Positions 1-6,524 of a stretch of DNA of 21,352 nucleotides are shown one piece after another. Position 1 is the stretch's first letter, and every line of letters begins with the position of its first letter. The position numbers were made by a program, and so were the translations under genes. Below the pieces are notes generated by a model. That model was not told the origin of the DNA and searched no databases. It saw only the letters and a program-made list of their open reading frames with translations. Source of the stretch: CAYLVJ01 sp964615425 (lineage in GTDB: Bacteria > Patescibacteriota > Minisyncoccia > Minisyncoccales > CAYTKG01); NCBI GenBank assembly GCA_964615425.1, contig CAZTOB010000011.1, positions 1-21,352 of the forward strand. Reading direction: 5' to 3'.

Positions 1-1587
1 AAGATATTGATAATAGACATGGGGCTGAAATTTCCCGAAGAATCAACTCCGGGAATTGACTGCATCATCCCCGACATCTCTTATCTTAAAGACAAAAAAG
101 ACCAGATTGTGGGAACAATTTTCACGCACGGTCACTATGATCATATAGGAGCCGTTCCCTATCTCGTCAACGAGTTGGGAACACATTTTCCCATGTATGC
201 GGGAGCAATGGCTAAAGAAATCATCGTAAGAAGACAAAAAGAATTCCCCTACTCCAAAAAACCGCGCGTCAACATAATACAAGGCGGGGACAAAGAGAAG
301 ATGGGTCCTTTCGAGGTGGAGTTTGTAAAAATGAACCACAACATTCCGGACACGTTCGGATTCTTTATTAAAACTCCCGGAGGGAATATATTCCACTCTG
401 CGGATTTTAAGTTTGACGAAGACCCCATTTTTGACAAGCCCACCGACTTCGAAAAACTAAAAGAAATAGGCAAGGTAGGAGTCGATCTTTTGATGTCGGA
501 CTCCACCGGCGCCGAAGAAGAAGGAGAATCGCTTTCTGAAAAAACAATCATGGAAAACTTAGATAAGTTGTTTAAAGAAGCAGAAGGGAGAATCATCGCC
601 AGCACCTTCTCCTCTCTTTTAATCAGAATTCAAGAGTTGATAAAGCTTTCTGAAAAACACGAAAGGAAGGTAGTGATAGACGGACGGTCAATGAAGGAAA
701 ATGTAAAAGCGGCACAGAAACTGGGGTATATAAAGATGGAAAAAGGCACTCGAATAAAGCCCAAGCATATCAGCAACTACCCGGACAAAAAGGTAACTGT
801 TATCTGCACCGGAGCTCAAGGGGAAAGAAGAGCTTCTATGATGAGGATAGCCAATAAAGAACACCGCCACATTCGTTTAAAAGAAAAAGACACCGTGATC
901 TTTTCTTCTTCGACCGTACCGGGAAACGAAAGATCAGTTCAGAACTTAAAGGACCAAATATTAAAACAAGGTTCTGATGTTTATCACTCGGAAATGATGG
1001 ATATTCATGCCAGCGGTCACGCGAAACAAGAAGAGATAAAGAAGTTGATAGAGATGATAAAACCTAAATTTTTAATGCCCGTTCACGGACAGTACTCCAT
1101 GCTCAAAAAGCACGCCAAGATCGGAGAAAAAATGGGTATTCCCAAAGAAAACATTATCGTCGGAGAAGACGGGAATGTTATAAGAATCGGGGAAGAAAAA
1201 ATCAAGGTTGACAAAAAGAAAGTTTCCACCAACTACATTTTAGTTGACGGGTTGGGCGTGGGAGACGTCGGGAAGGTGGTTTTAAGAGACAGAAAAGCTT
1301 TGGCAGAAGACGGTATTTTTGTCATCATCGCAGTCGTAGATAGAGAAACAGGCAAAATACAAAACTCCCCGGACATCATATCCAGAGGCTTCGTTTATCT
1401 CAACGAATCCAAGAATCTTTTATCGGAAGCCAGAAATAAAGTAGAAAGCATAATTAAGGAATCGACTAAAGGAAAAAAGGTAAATTACGACTACTTAAAA
1501 AAGGAGGTAAGAGAAAAAATAGCGGACTTTCTTTATTCCAAAACACACAGGCGACCCATGGTGCTACCGGTCGTAATCGGCGTATAA
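1..1587 (+). CDS. rnj: Ribonuclease J (metallo-beta-lactamase/beta-CASP), 5'-truncated by window edge
   Basis: RNase J family enzymes degrade and mature RNA in the cytoplasm, with endonuclease and 5'-3' exonuclease activity. The reading frame is open to the first base, so the true start and probably a few dozen residues lie outside; a TTG at 7 is not the start, because the sequence around it already matches the core (IDMGLKFPEE, then PGIDCIIPD). The metal-binding HxHxDH motif reads HGHYDH at 127-144; the family usually has HGHEDH. Further family motifs are MNHNIPDTFGF, ADFKFD (metal-ligand Asp), a DSTGAEEEG segment, the beta-CASP region with ASTFSSL, SGHAKQEE, and MPVHGQY. The C-terminal domain contains DIISRGFVY. 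The visible 526 residues fit the usual length of about 550. It is followed by trpS after 19 bases. Assignment to the family is firm; the exo/endo balance cannot be read from sequence. Confidence 0.95.
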   Translation, partial: KILIIDMGLKFPEESTPGIDCIIPDISYLKDKKDQIVGTIFTHGHYDHIGAVPYLVNELGTHFPMYAGAMAKEIIVRRQKEFPYSKKPRVNIIQGGDKEKMGPFEVEFVKMNHNIPDTFGFFIKTPGGNIFHSADFKFDEDPIFDKPTDFEKLKEIGKVGVDLLMSDSTGAEEEGESLSEKTIMENLDKLFKEAEGRIIASTFSSLLIRIQELIKLSEKHERKVVIDGRSMKENVKAAQKLGYIKMEKGTRIKPKHISNYPDKKVTVICTGAQGERRASMMRIANKEHRHIRLKEKDTVIFSSSTVPGNERSVQNLKDQILKQGSDVYHSEMMDIHASGHAKQEEIKKLIEMIKPKFLMPVHGQYSMLKKHAKIGEKMGIPKENIIVGEDGNVIRIGEEKIKVDKKKVSTNYILVDGLGVGDVGKVVLRDRKALAEDGIFVIIAVVDRETGKIQNSPDIISRGFVYLNESKNLLSEARNKVESIIKESTKGKKVNYDYLKKEVREKIADFLYSKTHRRPMVLPVVIGV

Positions 1588-1606
1588 TCAAAATAATCTA
1601 AAAAAT

Positions 1607-2587
1607 ATGCGCATTTTCAGCGGAATACGCCCCTCGGGAGAGATTCACATTGGAAACTACATCGGGGCTATTAAAAATTGGATTAAACTCCAAAAGCATC
1701 ACGAATGCTTTTACTGCATCGTGGACTGGCACGCCATAACCACTCCTTATAAACCTAAAGAAATGAGTGAAAATATAATGGAGCTGGCCCGGGCTTACCT
1801 TGCCGCCGGGGTTAACCCTGAAGAAAACCCCTTTTTTCTTCAATCAAGCATTAAAGAACACACCGAACTGGCTTGGCTGTTAGGATGCATCACCCCTGTC
1901 GGAGAACTAGAAAGAATGACCCAGTACAAAGAAAAATCGGAAAAGATTAAAAGCCCGAAAGCCGGACTTTTAAACTACCCCGTTCTCATGGCCGCCGACA
2001 TACTGCTTTATAAAACCGAAGCCGTTCCCGTAGGAGAAGACCAAGTTCAACACGTGGAACTGGCTAGAACAATAGCCCGGAAGTTCAACCATCGTTTTGG
2101 AGACCTTCTGATAGAACCGGAGGTTATAATCCCCGAAAAGGGAGCCCGTATTATGTCTTTATCCGATCCGGAAAGCAAAATGAGTAAAAGCGGAGACCCC
2201 AAAGGGTGCATCGGTCTTTTTGAAGAACCGGAGTCAATAAGAAAGAAGATTATTTCCGCTGTAACCGACTCGGAAAAAAAGATAAAATATGATCCTCAAA
2301 GAAAACCCGGTATTTCAAATCTTCTTACTATTTACAGTATTTTCACCGGTAAAAAAATAGAAAAAATAGAAAAAAGATTTGAAAACAAAAGTTACAAAGA
2401 GTTCAAAGAGTCCTTGTCCGAAGATTTAATTGAATCTCTCGCTCCTTTTAGAAAAGAGAAGAAAGAATGTTCGACAGAAAAAGTAAAGAAAATTCTCACA
2501 CGCGGAAACCAAAAAGCAGAAAAGGAAGCTCAAAAAACAATTAAAAAAGTAAGAGAGAAAATGGGACTTAATTTTTTAAAAAATTAA
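1607..2587 (+). CDS. trpS: Tryptophanyl-tRNA synthetase
   Basis: Class I aminoacyl-tRNA synthetase that charges tRNA-Trp with tryptophan using ATP in the cytoplasm. The 326 residues match the normal bacterial length. The HIGH-type signature is HIGN at residues 14-17 in a GEIHIGNYIGAI context, the ATP/Trp site shows MAADILLYK (about 128-136) and GEDQVQH (143-149), and the KMSKS loop is intact at 191-195. The start at 1607 is chosen because RIFSGIRPSGEIHIGN is the expected N-terminus. No SD is present; the upstream bases are A-rich. It lies 19 bases after the RNase J stop and is probably on the same transcript. Its stop overlaps the stop of the convergent mutase gene by 4 bases. No T-box or other leader was seen. 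The C-terminal tail is rich in Lys and Glu. Confidence 0.97.
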   Translation: MRIFSGIRPSGEIHIGNYIGAIKNWIKLQKHHECFYCIVDWHAITTPYKPKEMSENIMELARAYLAAGVNPEENPFFLQSSIKEHTELAWLLGCITPVGELERMTQYKEKSEKIKSPKAGLLNYPVLMAADILLYKTEAVPVGEDQVQHVELARTIARKFNHRFGDLLIEPEVIIPEKGARIMSLSDPESKMSKSGDPKGCIGLFEEPESIRKKIISAVTDSEKKIKYDPQRKPGISNLLTIYSIFTGKKIEKIEKRFENKSYKEFKESLSEDLIESLAPFRKEKKECSTEKVKKILTRGNQKAEKEAQKTIKKVREKMGLNFLKN

Positions 2588-3939
2588 GAGATTATTTTTT
2601 CAACTTCTCTTTTTTTCTCATCCAAACCCTCGCGCGCTTCCATGTTTAAACGTAAAAATGGTTCCGTCTGAGAAGGCCTCAAATTAAAACGCCAGTCGGG
2701 AAAATCAACTGTCACCCCGTCCACCCAATTTATCACCCCCCCTTTTTCCTTATAAAAAGAAGCCACTCTTTTTAATTTCTGGGCGGCTTCTTTTTTATTT
2801 TCAATTCTAAAGTTAGTTTCGGGGAGTATTTGATAAAGACTCTTCCATTTGGAAATAACCTCGTTAAAGTCTCTTTTCAAGGCTCCCAGGGCATTTAAAA
2901 AGTGGATGGAGGCCAAGATCCCGTCATCAATAAAGTAAAAATCGCGGAAAATGAAATGTCCGGAGGTTTCACTGCCGAAGACAGCCCCCTCCTCTCTCAT
3001 CTTTTTCTTTATTTCGGGATGCCAGGCTTTGGTGCGGATCACCTCTCCTCCCGCTTCCTTAACCTTCTCTTCCACCAACCTCGATGTTCTTATATCCACC
3101 ACTACTTTTTTTCCTTTTTTGTTTTTTACAAAATCCCGAGCAATTAAAAGCGAAACGAAGTTGGGATCGACAGGCTCTCCCCTGTCGTCAAGTACGTAAA
3201 AACGGTCGCCATCGCCATCCCACAAAAAAGCGAAGTCTGCTTTTTCTTTCTTAACCTTGGCAGCCGCTCTTTTTTGGTTTTCTTCCAACTTGACATTCGA
3301 ACCCCGGTTGGGGTAATTCCCGTCCGGCCTCCAAAAAAGAGGAACAATTTCAAATCCCGCATTAGAAAAAACTTCTTCAAGGTAAAGACTCGTCATACCG
3401 TTTCCGGCGTCCATCACCACCTTAAGATCCGGCCGAGGAAAATCTTTCAGTCTTTTTTTAAGTTCTTTCACATATTTTTCCTTAACATCAATTTTTTTCC
3501 TTACCCCCCCTTCTCGAGAAGGAGACTTCTCTTCAGCCATCCTCCTTATTTCTTCCAGTTCTTCTTTTCCTACATTAACACCCTTGTTTTTAACCATTTT
3601 AAAGCCGGTGTATTGAGAAGGAAGATGAGAAGCGGTAATTTGAACCCCTCCCTCCGCCTTAAAGCTTGAAACGGCAAAGTAAAGAGCAGGAGTGGAGGTA
3701 GCACCCGCTTCCAAAACCTCTCCGCCTTCATCTAGGACACCCTCCACAAACCCTTCCTGAACCTTCAAAGAGTTTTCATCTTCTTCTCTCCCCAAAACAA
3801 TGCTTACCCTCTCTTTTTTGTTTTTCCTTAAATAACGAGCAAAGGCTCGGCCAATTAAAAAGGAGGTTTCCCGGCTTATCTCGTCAGGAAACTTTCCTCT
3901 CACGTCATATTTTTTAAAAATTGATTTTTTGATCTTCAT
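2584..3939 (-). CDS. manB: Phosphomannomutase/phosphoglucomutase (alpha-D-phosphohexomutase)
   Basis: A four-domain phosphohexomutase of 451 residues, the usual size. It interconverts hexose 1- and 6-phosphates, typically mannose or glucose, for nucleotide-sugar and envelope glycan synthesis. The N-terminus has the family signature KKYDVRGKFP (9-18). The phosphoserine loop reads TASHLPSQYTGFK with Ser104 as the expected phosphoryl carrier. The metal loop is DGDGDRF (241-247), the sugar-specificity loop is GSETSGH (322-328), and the phosphate-binding loop is RPSQTEP (421-427). Three of these motifs differ by one residue from the common forms TASHNP, GExSGH and RPSNTEP. ManB-type PMM/PGM is the best reading, but the substrate and hence the symbol are uncertain; phosphoglucosamine mutase is less likely. 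The gene stands alone on the minus strand, with an extended -10 element only 6 bases before its ATG. Confidence 0.85.
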   Translation of the reverse strand: MKIKKSIFKKYDVRGKFPDEISRETSFLIGRAFARYLRKNKKERVSIVLGREEDENSLKVQEGFVEGVLDEGGEVLEAGATSTPALYFAVSSFKAEGGVQITASHLPSQYTGFKMVKNKGVNVGKEELEEIRRMAEEKSPSREGGVRKKIDVKEKYVKELKKRLKDFPRPDLKVVMDAGNGMTSLYLEEVFSNAGFEIVPLFWRPDGNYPNRGSNVKLEENQKRAAAKVKKEKADFAFLWDGDGDRFYVLDDRGEPVDPNFVSLLIARDFVKNKKGKKVVVDIRTSRLVEEKVKEAGGEVIRTKAWHPEIKKKMREEGAVFGSETSGHFIFRDFYFIDDGILASIHFLNALGALKRDFNEVISKWKSLYQILPETNFRIENKKEAAQKLKRVASFYKEKGGVINWVDGVTVDFPDWRFNLRPSQTEPFLRLNMEAREGLDEKKREVEKIIS

Positions 3940-3945
3940 TTTTTA

Positions 3946-3954
3946 ATTATAACA
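3946..3954 (-). promoter_or_regulatory. Extended -10 promoter for the mutase gene, predicted leaderless start
   Basis: Read on the minus strand this is TGTTATAAT, a perfect extended -10 element (TGn followed by TATAAT). Only six bases (TAAAAA) separate it from the ATG at 3939. Transcription normally starts about 7 bases after the hexamer, so the mRNA would begin at or next to the start codon. No good -35 hexamer lies 16-18 bases upstream, and no SD could fit. The leaderless conclusion is inference from spacing. Confidence 0.6.
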
Positions 3955-4002
3955 AAAAGTAGAGATAGGAAAAAGAAAAGAACTTTTTATCCCTCTTTGT
4001 GC

Positions 4003-4031
4003 TTGACACTTCAGTTTAAAAACGGTAGCAT
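4003..4031 (+). promoter_or_regulatory. Sigma70-type promoter for the ychF-rpsF-ssb-rpsR unit
   Basis: A perfect -35 hexamer TTGACA (4003-4008) and a 4/6-match -10 TAGCAT (4026-4031) are separated by 17 bases. The predicted start near 4038-4040 leaves a leader of only about 5 bases before the ychF ATG at 4044, with no SD. It points away from the mutase promoter, so the 104-base gap 3940-4043 holds two divergent promoters. Confidence 0.6.
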
Positions 4032-4043
4032 AAACTTGTAGAT

Positions 4044-5069
4044 ATGAGTTTTTCAGTAGGTATTATCGGCCTCCCAAACGCTGGCAAATCGACTGTTTTC
4101 AAAGCTTTAACCAGCCAGGAGGTTGATATTGAGCCTTATCCTTTCAGCACCATTGATCCGAATGTGGGAGTGGTTCAAATTCCAGATCACAGGCTCGACA
4201 AGGTAGCAGAAACCATAAATTCCGAAAAAAAAACACCGACTGTTATAAAATTCGTAGATATAGCAGGATTGATCAAGGACGCTCACAAAGGCGAAGGGTT
4301 GGGAAACGAGTTTTTAGCTCAAATAAGAGACTGCGACGCTTTACTTGAAATAGTAAGAGGGTTCAAGGGAAAAAACGTAAAACATGTTGAAAAATATCTA
4401 AATCCTAAAAGAGACATATCAACTGTCCAGAATGAACTTTTAATGAAGGACCTGGAAACGGTTAAAAATATAATAAGAAAGCTGGGGAGGAAACCAAATA
4501 AAGAAGCTGTTGAAAGAAAAAAATTAGCTGAAAAAATAGAAGACTGGATAAGAAAAGGAAGGAGAATTTATTTTTTCAAAAGAAAACCCGAGGAAAAAAG
4601 GTTGACAAAAGAGTGGCGCTTTTTAACCGATAAACCGTTGATACGGGTTTTAAATACCGCGGACAATAACGAAGAGTTAAAAGAGTTGGTTGACATTCAA
4701 ATAAATCTAGAAAAAGAAAAAGAACTGGCGGACTTAACCGAACAAGAAAAAGAAGAAATAGAAGAAAAAAGTCGCCTCGAGGAAATAATAACCGCCTCTT
4801 ACAAGGCGCTTAGCCTTATCACTTTTTACACCATTGCCGGGGGCAAAGAAACACGAGCATGGACCCTCAAAAAGGGGCGTTCAGTGAAGGAAGCGGGAGG
4901 GGTGGTCCACTCCGACTTCGAAGAACAATTTATAAAAGCTGAAGTCACAGATTGGAAGAAACTGATCAAGGCCGGAAGGTGGAAAAAAGCAAAAAACGAA
5001 GGAGCAATAAACACGGTTGGGAAAGATTATCAAGTTCAAGACGGAGACGTAATAGAATTCAAAATTTAA
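4044..5069 (+). CDS. ychF: YchF/OLA1-family P-loop ATPase/GTPase, ribosome-associated
   Basis: A TRAFAC-class P-loop protein of the Obg-HflX group; family members bind ribosomes and generally prefer ATP to GTP. The G1 loop GLPNAGKS is at residues 9-16, the switch region has YPFSTIDPNVGVV (32-44), and G3 is DIAG (72-75) followed by the family's LIKDAHKGEGLGNEFL. A helical insertion rich in Lys and Glu covers about 120-250. The TGS domain occupies about 266-341 with ETRAWTLKKG, GVVHSDFE and GKDYQVQDGDVI. The G4 position reads NTAD (204-207), where typical YchF has NxxE. At 341 residues it is slightly shorter than the usual 363. The gene opens the rpsF-ssb-rpsR unit with a 10-base gap to rpsF, which fits a role connected with translation. 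Confidence 0.95.
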   Translation: MSFSVGIIGLPNAGKSTVFKALTSQEVDIEPYPFSTIDPNVGVVQIPDHRLDKVAETINSEKKTPTVIKFVDIAGLIKDAHKGEGLGNEFLAQIRDCDALLEIVRGFKGKNVKHVEKYLNPKRDISTVQNELLMKDLETVKNIIRKLGRKPNKEAVERKKLAEKIEDWIRKGRRIYFFKRKPEEKRLTKEWRFLTDKPLIRVLNTADNNEELKELVDIQINLEKEKELADLTEQEKEEIEEKSRLEEIITASYKALSLITFYTIAGGKETRAWTLKKGRSVKEAGGVVHSDFEEQFIKAEVTDWKKLIKAGRWKKAKNEGAINTVGKDYQVQDGDVIEFKI

Positions 5070-5079
5070 AAACTAAAAT

Positions 5080-5490
5080 ATGAGATTTTACAAAGTAAGT
5101 TTTTTAGTACCGCAATCTTTAAAGGACGAAGAAGTCCAAAGCATTATTTCTGAAGCTGAAAAGATAATTCAGGACCAAAACGGAATTCTTTTGGAAGAAC
5201 GAGAAAAAGAAAAAGCAAAACTCGGTTACGAAATAAAAGGAACGAACCATGTTTTTCTCGTTTCCATTAAGTTCCAAGTAGAAGAAGAGGATGTGACGGA
5301 TATAAAAAAGAAGCTTCAAGAAAAAGAAAACATCTTAAGAGTCTTGCTGGAAAGAAAAAGGGAAAAAGCAGAAAAAAGAAAAAGAGAAGTTCGTCCAAAA
5401 TCACCTGAGAAAAAAACGAGTGAAAAGAAAACAAAGGTCGAGCTTAAAGAGATAGAAGAAAAATTAGAAGAAATTTTAGATGAATCTTAA
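5080..5490 (+). CDS. rpsF: Small ribosomal subunit protein bS6
   Basis: Residues 1 to about 93 show the bS6 fold: MRFYKVSFLVPQSLKDEEV, the central YEIKGTNHVFLVSIKFQ strand pair, and the closing KENILRVLLERK. In the 30S subunit bS6 pairs with bS18, whose gene lies just downstream. The 136-residue protein has a charged tail of about 40 residues (from about 95), nearly all Lys, Arg and Glu, compared with the compact 95-100 residue core of many bS6 proteins. The gene starts 10 bases after ychF, has no SD, and overlaps ssb by 11 bases. Its place in an rpsF-ssb-rpsR cluster supports the call strongly. Confidence 0.95.
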   Translation: MRFYKVSFLVPQSLKDEEVQSIISEAEKIIQDQNGILLEEREKEKAKLGYEIKGTNHVFLVSIKFQVEEEDVTDIKKKLQEKENILRVLLERKREKAEKRKREVRPKSPEKKTSEKKTKVELKEIEEKLEEILDES

Positions 5491-5950
5491 TAAGGTCATA
5501 ATTTTAGGGAGGGTGACCCAAGACCCGGAGCTGAGAAATACTCCTTCGGGAACTTCGGTCTGCTCTTTCAGCGTAGCCACCAACAGGGTGTGGAATGATA
5601 GACAAACCGGAGAAAAACAACAAGACACTGAGTTTCACAATGTGGTAGCATGGAGAAGGTTGGGTGAAATTGCCTCTCAGTACTTATCAAAAGGCTCCTT
5701 GGTGCTGGTTGAAGGAAGGCTGCAAACAAGAAAATGGGAGGACTCCTCCGGCAACCCAAGACAACGAACCGAAATCGTCGCCGACAACATTCAACTTCCT
5801 CCTAAAAGCATGGGGGGAGAAACAACGCCTACCCGCCGCCCCAAAAAACAAAAAAAGGTAAGAAGCAAGGACGACATCCCCGTCATTGAAGAGGATGAAG
5901 AAATGGAAGAAAACGAAGAAGATATAGACGTCGACGAAATACCATTTTAA
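5480..5950 (+). CDS. ssb: Single-stranded DNA-binding protein SSB
   Basis: Bacterial SSB with one OB fold over about residues 1-110: MNLNKVIILGRVTQDPEL, SVATNRVW, EFHNVVAWRRLGEIA, YLSKGSLVLVEGRLQTRKW and RTEIVADNI. SSB coats single-stranded DNA during replication, repair and recombination. A short linker rich in Lys/Pro and then acidic residues leads to a C-terminal tip ending DEIPF, the conserved acidic-hydrophobic peptide that recruits partner proteins. The length of 156 is typical. The ATG at 5480 lies inside the end of rpsF in another frame (11-base overlap), which suggests translational coupling. The rpsF-ssb-rpsR order is the classical bacterial arrangement. Confidence 0.97.
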   Translation: MNLNKVIILGRVTQDPELRNTPSGTSVCSFSVATNRVWNDRQTGEKQQDTEFHNVVAWRRLGEIASQYLSKGSLVLVEGRLQTRKWEDSSGNPRQRTEIVADNIQLPPKSMGGETTPTRRPKKQKKVRSKDDIPVIEEDEEMEENEEDIDVDEIPF

Positions 5951-5980
5951 GAAATTTAAAAAATCAATTAGAAATTAATT

Positions 5981-5993
5981 TACGCAAAGCGTA
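5981..5993 (+). promoter_or_regulatory. Small hairpin immediately before the rpsR start codon
   Basis: A perfect inverted repeat TACGC-AAA-GCGTA ends three bases before the rpsR ATG (5997), in a 46-base gap that is otherwise A/T-rich. Formed in mRNA it could hinder or position initiation. It lacks the CCG-bulge character of the known S6:S18 leader motif, so an autoregulatory role is only a guess. A chance origin is possible for a 5-bp stem. Confidence 0.3.
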
Positions 5994-5996
5994 GAT

Positions 5997-6203
5997 ATGG
6001 ATTGTTATTTTTGCAAAAGAAATATTCAAGAAATAGACTGGCAGAATGTAAAACTTCTAAGAAGATTTATAACCAGTCTGGGAAAAATTAAAAAAAGAGA
6101 CAAAACCGGTCTCTGTAGAAAACACCAAAGAGACACTTCCAAAGCGATAAAAAGAGCAAGACATATGGGTCTCCTCTCTTCTACTTCAAAGTTCCCAAAA
6201 TAA
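5997..6203 (+). CDS. rpsR: Small ribosomal subunit protein bS18
   Basis: A 68-residue protein with the complete bS18 core: CYFCKRNIQEIDWQNVKLL, RRFITSLGKIKKRDKTGLC and the RNA-binding KHQRDTSKAIKRARHMGLL. It binds 16S rRNA together with bS6 in the 30S platform. Cys3, Cys6, Cys40 and His43 are placed like the zinc-binding form of bS18. The gene sits 46 bases after ssb, lacks an SD, and is followed within 20 bases by a strong terminator. rplI (bL9), which normally follows in many bacteria, is absent here. Confidence 0.96.
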   Translation: MDCYFCKRNIQEIDWQNVKLLRRFITSLGKIKKRDKTGLCRKHQRDTSKAIKRARHMGLLSSTSKFPK

Positions 6204-6220
6204 TTGAAATTCCCAAAATA

Positions 6221-6248
6221 AAAGAACCCGCTTCTAGGCGGGTTCTTT
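6221..6248. terminator. Bidirectional intrinsic terminator between rpsR and the 62-aa gene
   Basis: An 11-bp perfect stem, AAAGAACCCGC paired with GCGGGTTCTTT, around a 6-base loop. On the minus strand it is followed by a T-rich run (TTTTATTTT), a good terminator for the gene ending at 6256. On the plus strand it serves the ychF-rpsF-ssb-rpsR unit with a weaker T tract (TTCTTT). Confidence 0.85.
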
Positions 6249-6255
6249 AGAAGAA

Positions 6256-6444
6256 CTAACGGAAGTAGAAAAAGTCTTTTCCCTCCTCTACTGTGCGGGA
6301 CACTATTTTCGTGAAGTGCCCCTTGCCCGCTTTCCTTTCATGCCTCTTGCCGGCGTTGCGGGCAACGACGACAAGATACACCTTGTCTGACTGCCAGTCG
6401 CAGCCAGGTTTTAGACACTTGGCTCGATATTTCCTTCTTTTCAT
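6256..6444 (-). CDS. Small C2H2-type zinc-binding protein, function unknown
   Basis: A basic 62-residue protein not recognised by name. Cys10 and Cys15 (C-x4-C, in CLKPGCDW) followed by His35 and His43 form a plausible zinc site, resembling small single-finger proteins with a C..CGW.....H...GH pattern. It starts MKRRKYR and ends in DFFYFR, and it has no signal peptide or membrane segment. Translation signals decide that it is real: AAAGGAGG lies five bases before the ATG, a stronger SD than in front of any of the conserved housekeeping genes here. It has its own candidate promoter and shares the terminator downstream of its TAG stop. It could be a nucleic-acid or ribosome-binding accessory, but nothing in the sequence proves that. 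Confidence 0.75.
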   Translation of the reverse strand: MKRRKYRAKCLKPGCDWQSDKVYLVVVARNAGKRHERKAGKGHFTKIVSRTVEEGKDFFYFR

Positions 6445-6449
6445 ATTGC

Positions 6450-6457
6450 CCTCCTTT
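6450..6457 (-). promoter_or_regulatory. Strong Shine-Dalgarno for the 62-aa gene
   Basis: Minus-strand AAAGGAGG followed by GCAAT and ATG (6444). The five-base spacing and the length of the match are near ideal and fix the start codon. Confidence 0.85.
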
Positions 6458-6462
6458 GTTTC

Positions 6463-6491
6463 AGACTAACTATCTCCTTTAAAAAAGTCAA
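6463..6491 (-). promoter_or_regulatory. Candidate promoter for the 62-aa gene
   Basis: On the minus strand, TTGACT (6491-6486) begins just after the T tract of the preceding terminator and is followed, after 17 bases, by a weak -10 TAGTCT (6468-6463). The -35 is good and the -10 is only 3/6. The arrangement T tract, TTGACTTTT, then a short leader with a strong SD is the same as for the neighbouring 96-aa gene. Confidence 0.4.
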
Positions 6492-6493
6492 AT

Positions 6494-6524
6494 AAAAAAG
6501 CCCGAACCAACTTTAGTTTCGGGC
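6494..6524 (-). terminator. Intrinsic terminator of the 96-aa gene, containing its stop codon
   Basis: A 7-bp stem GCCCGAA/TTCGGGC (6500-6506 with 6518-6524) around an 11-base loop, followed on the minus strand by six T residues. The TAA stop of the 96-aa gene (6515-6513) lies inside the loop, so the last codons form one arm of the hairpin. Confidence 0.8.

Noticed and set aside
7..9. TTG at 7 as the start of RNase J
   Set aside because: The frame is open upstream and homologous RNase J proteins have further N-terminal residues, so the gene is cut by the window edge.
1583..1588. TATAAT overlapping the RNase J stop as a trpS promoter
   Set aside because: No TG extension and no recognisable -35 at 16-18 bases; in AT-rich junctions such a hexamer can occur by chance. 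Read-through from RNase J is simpler.
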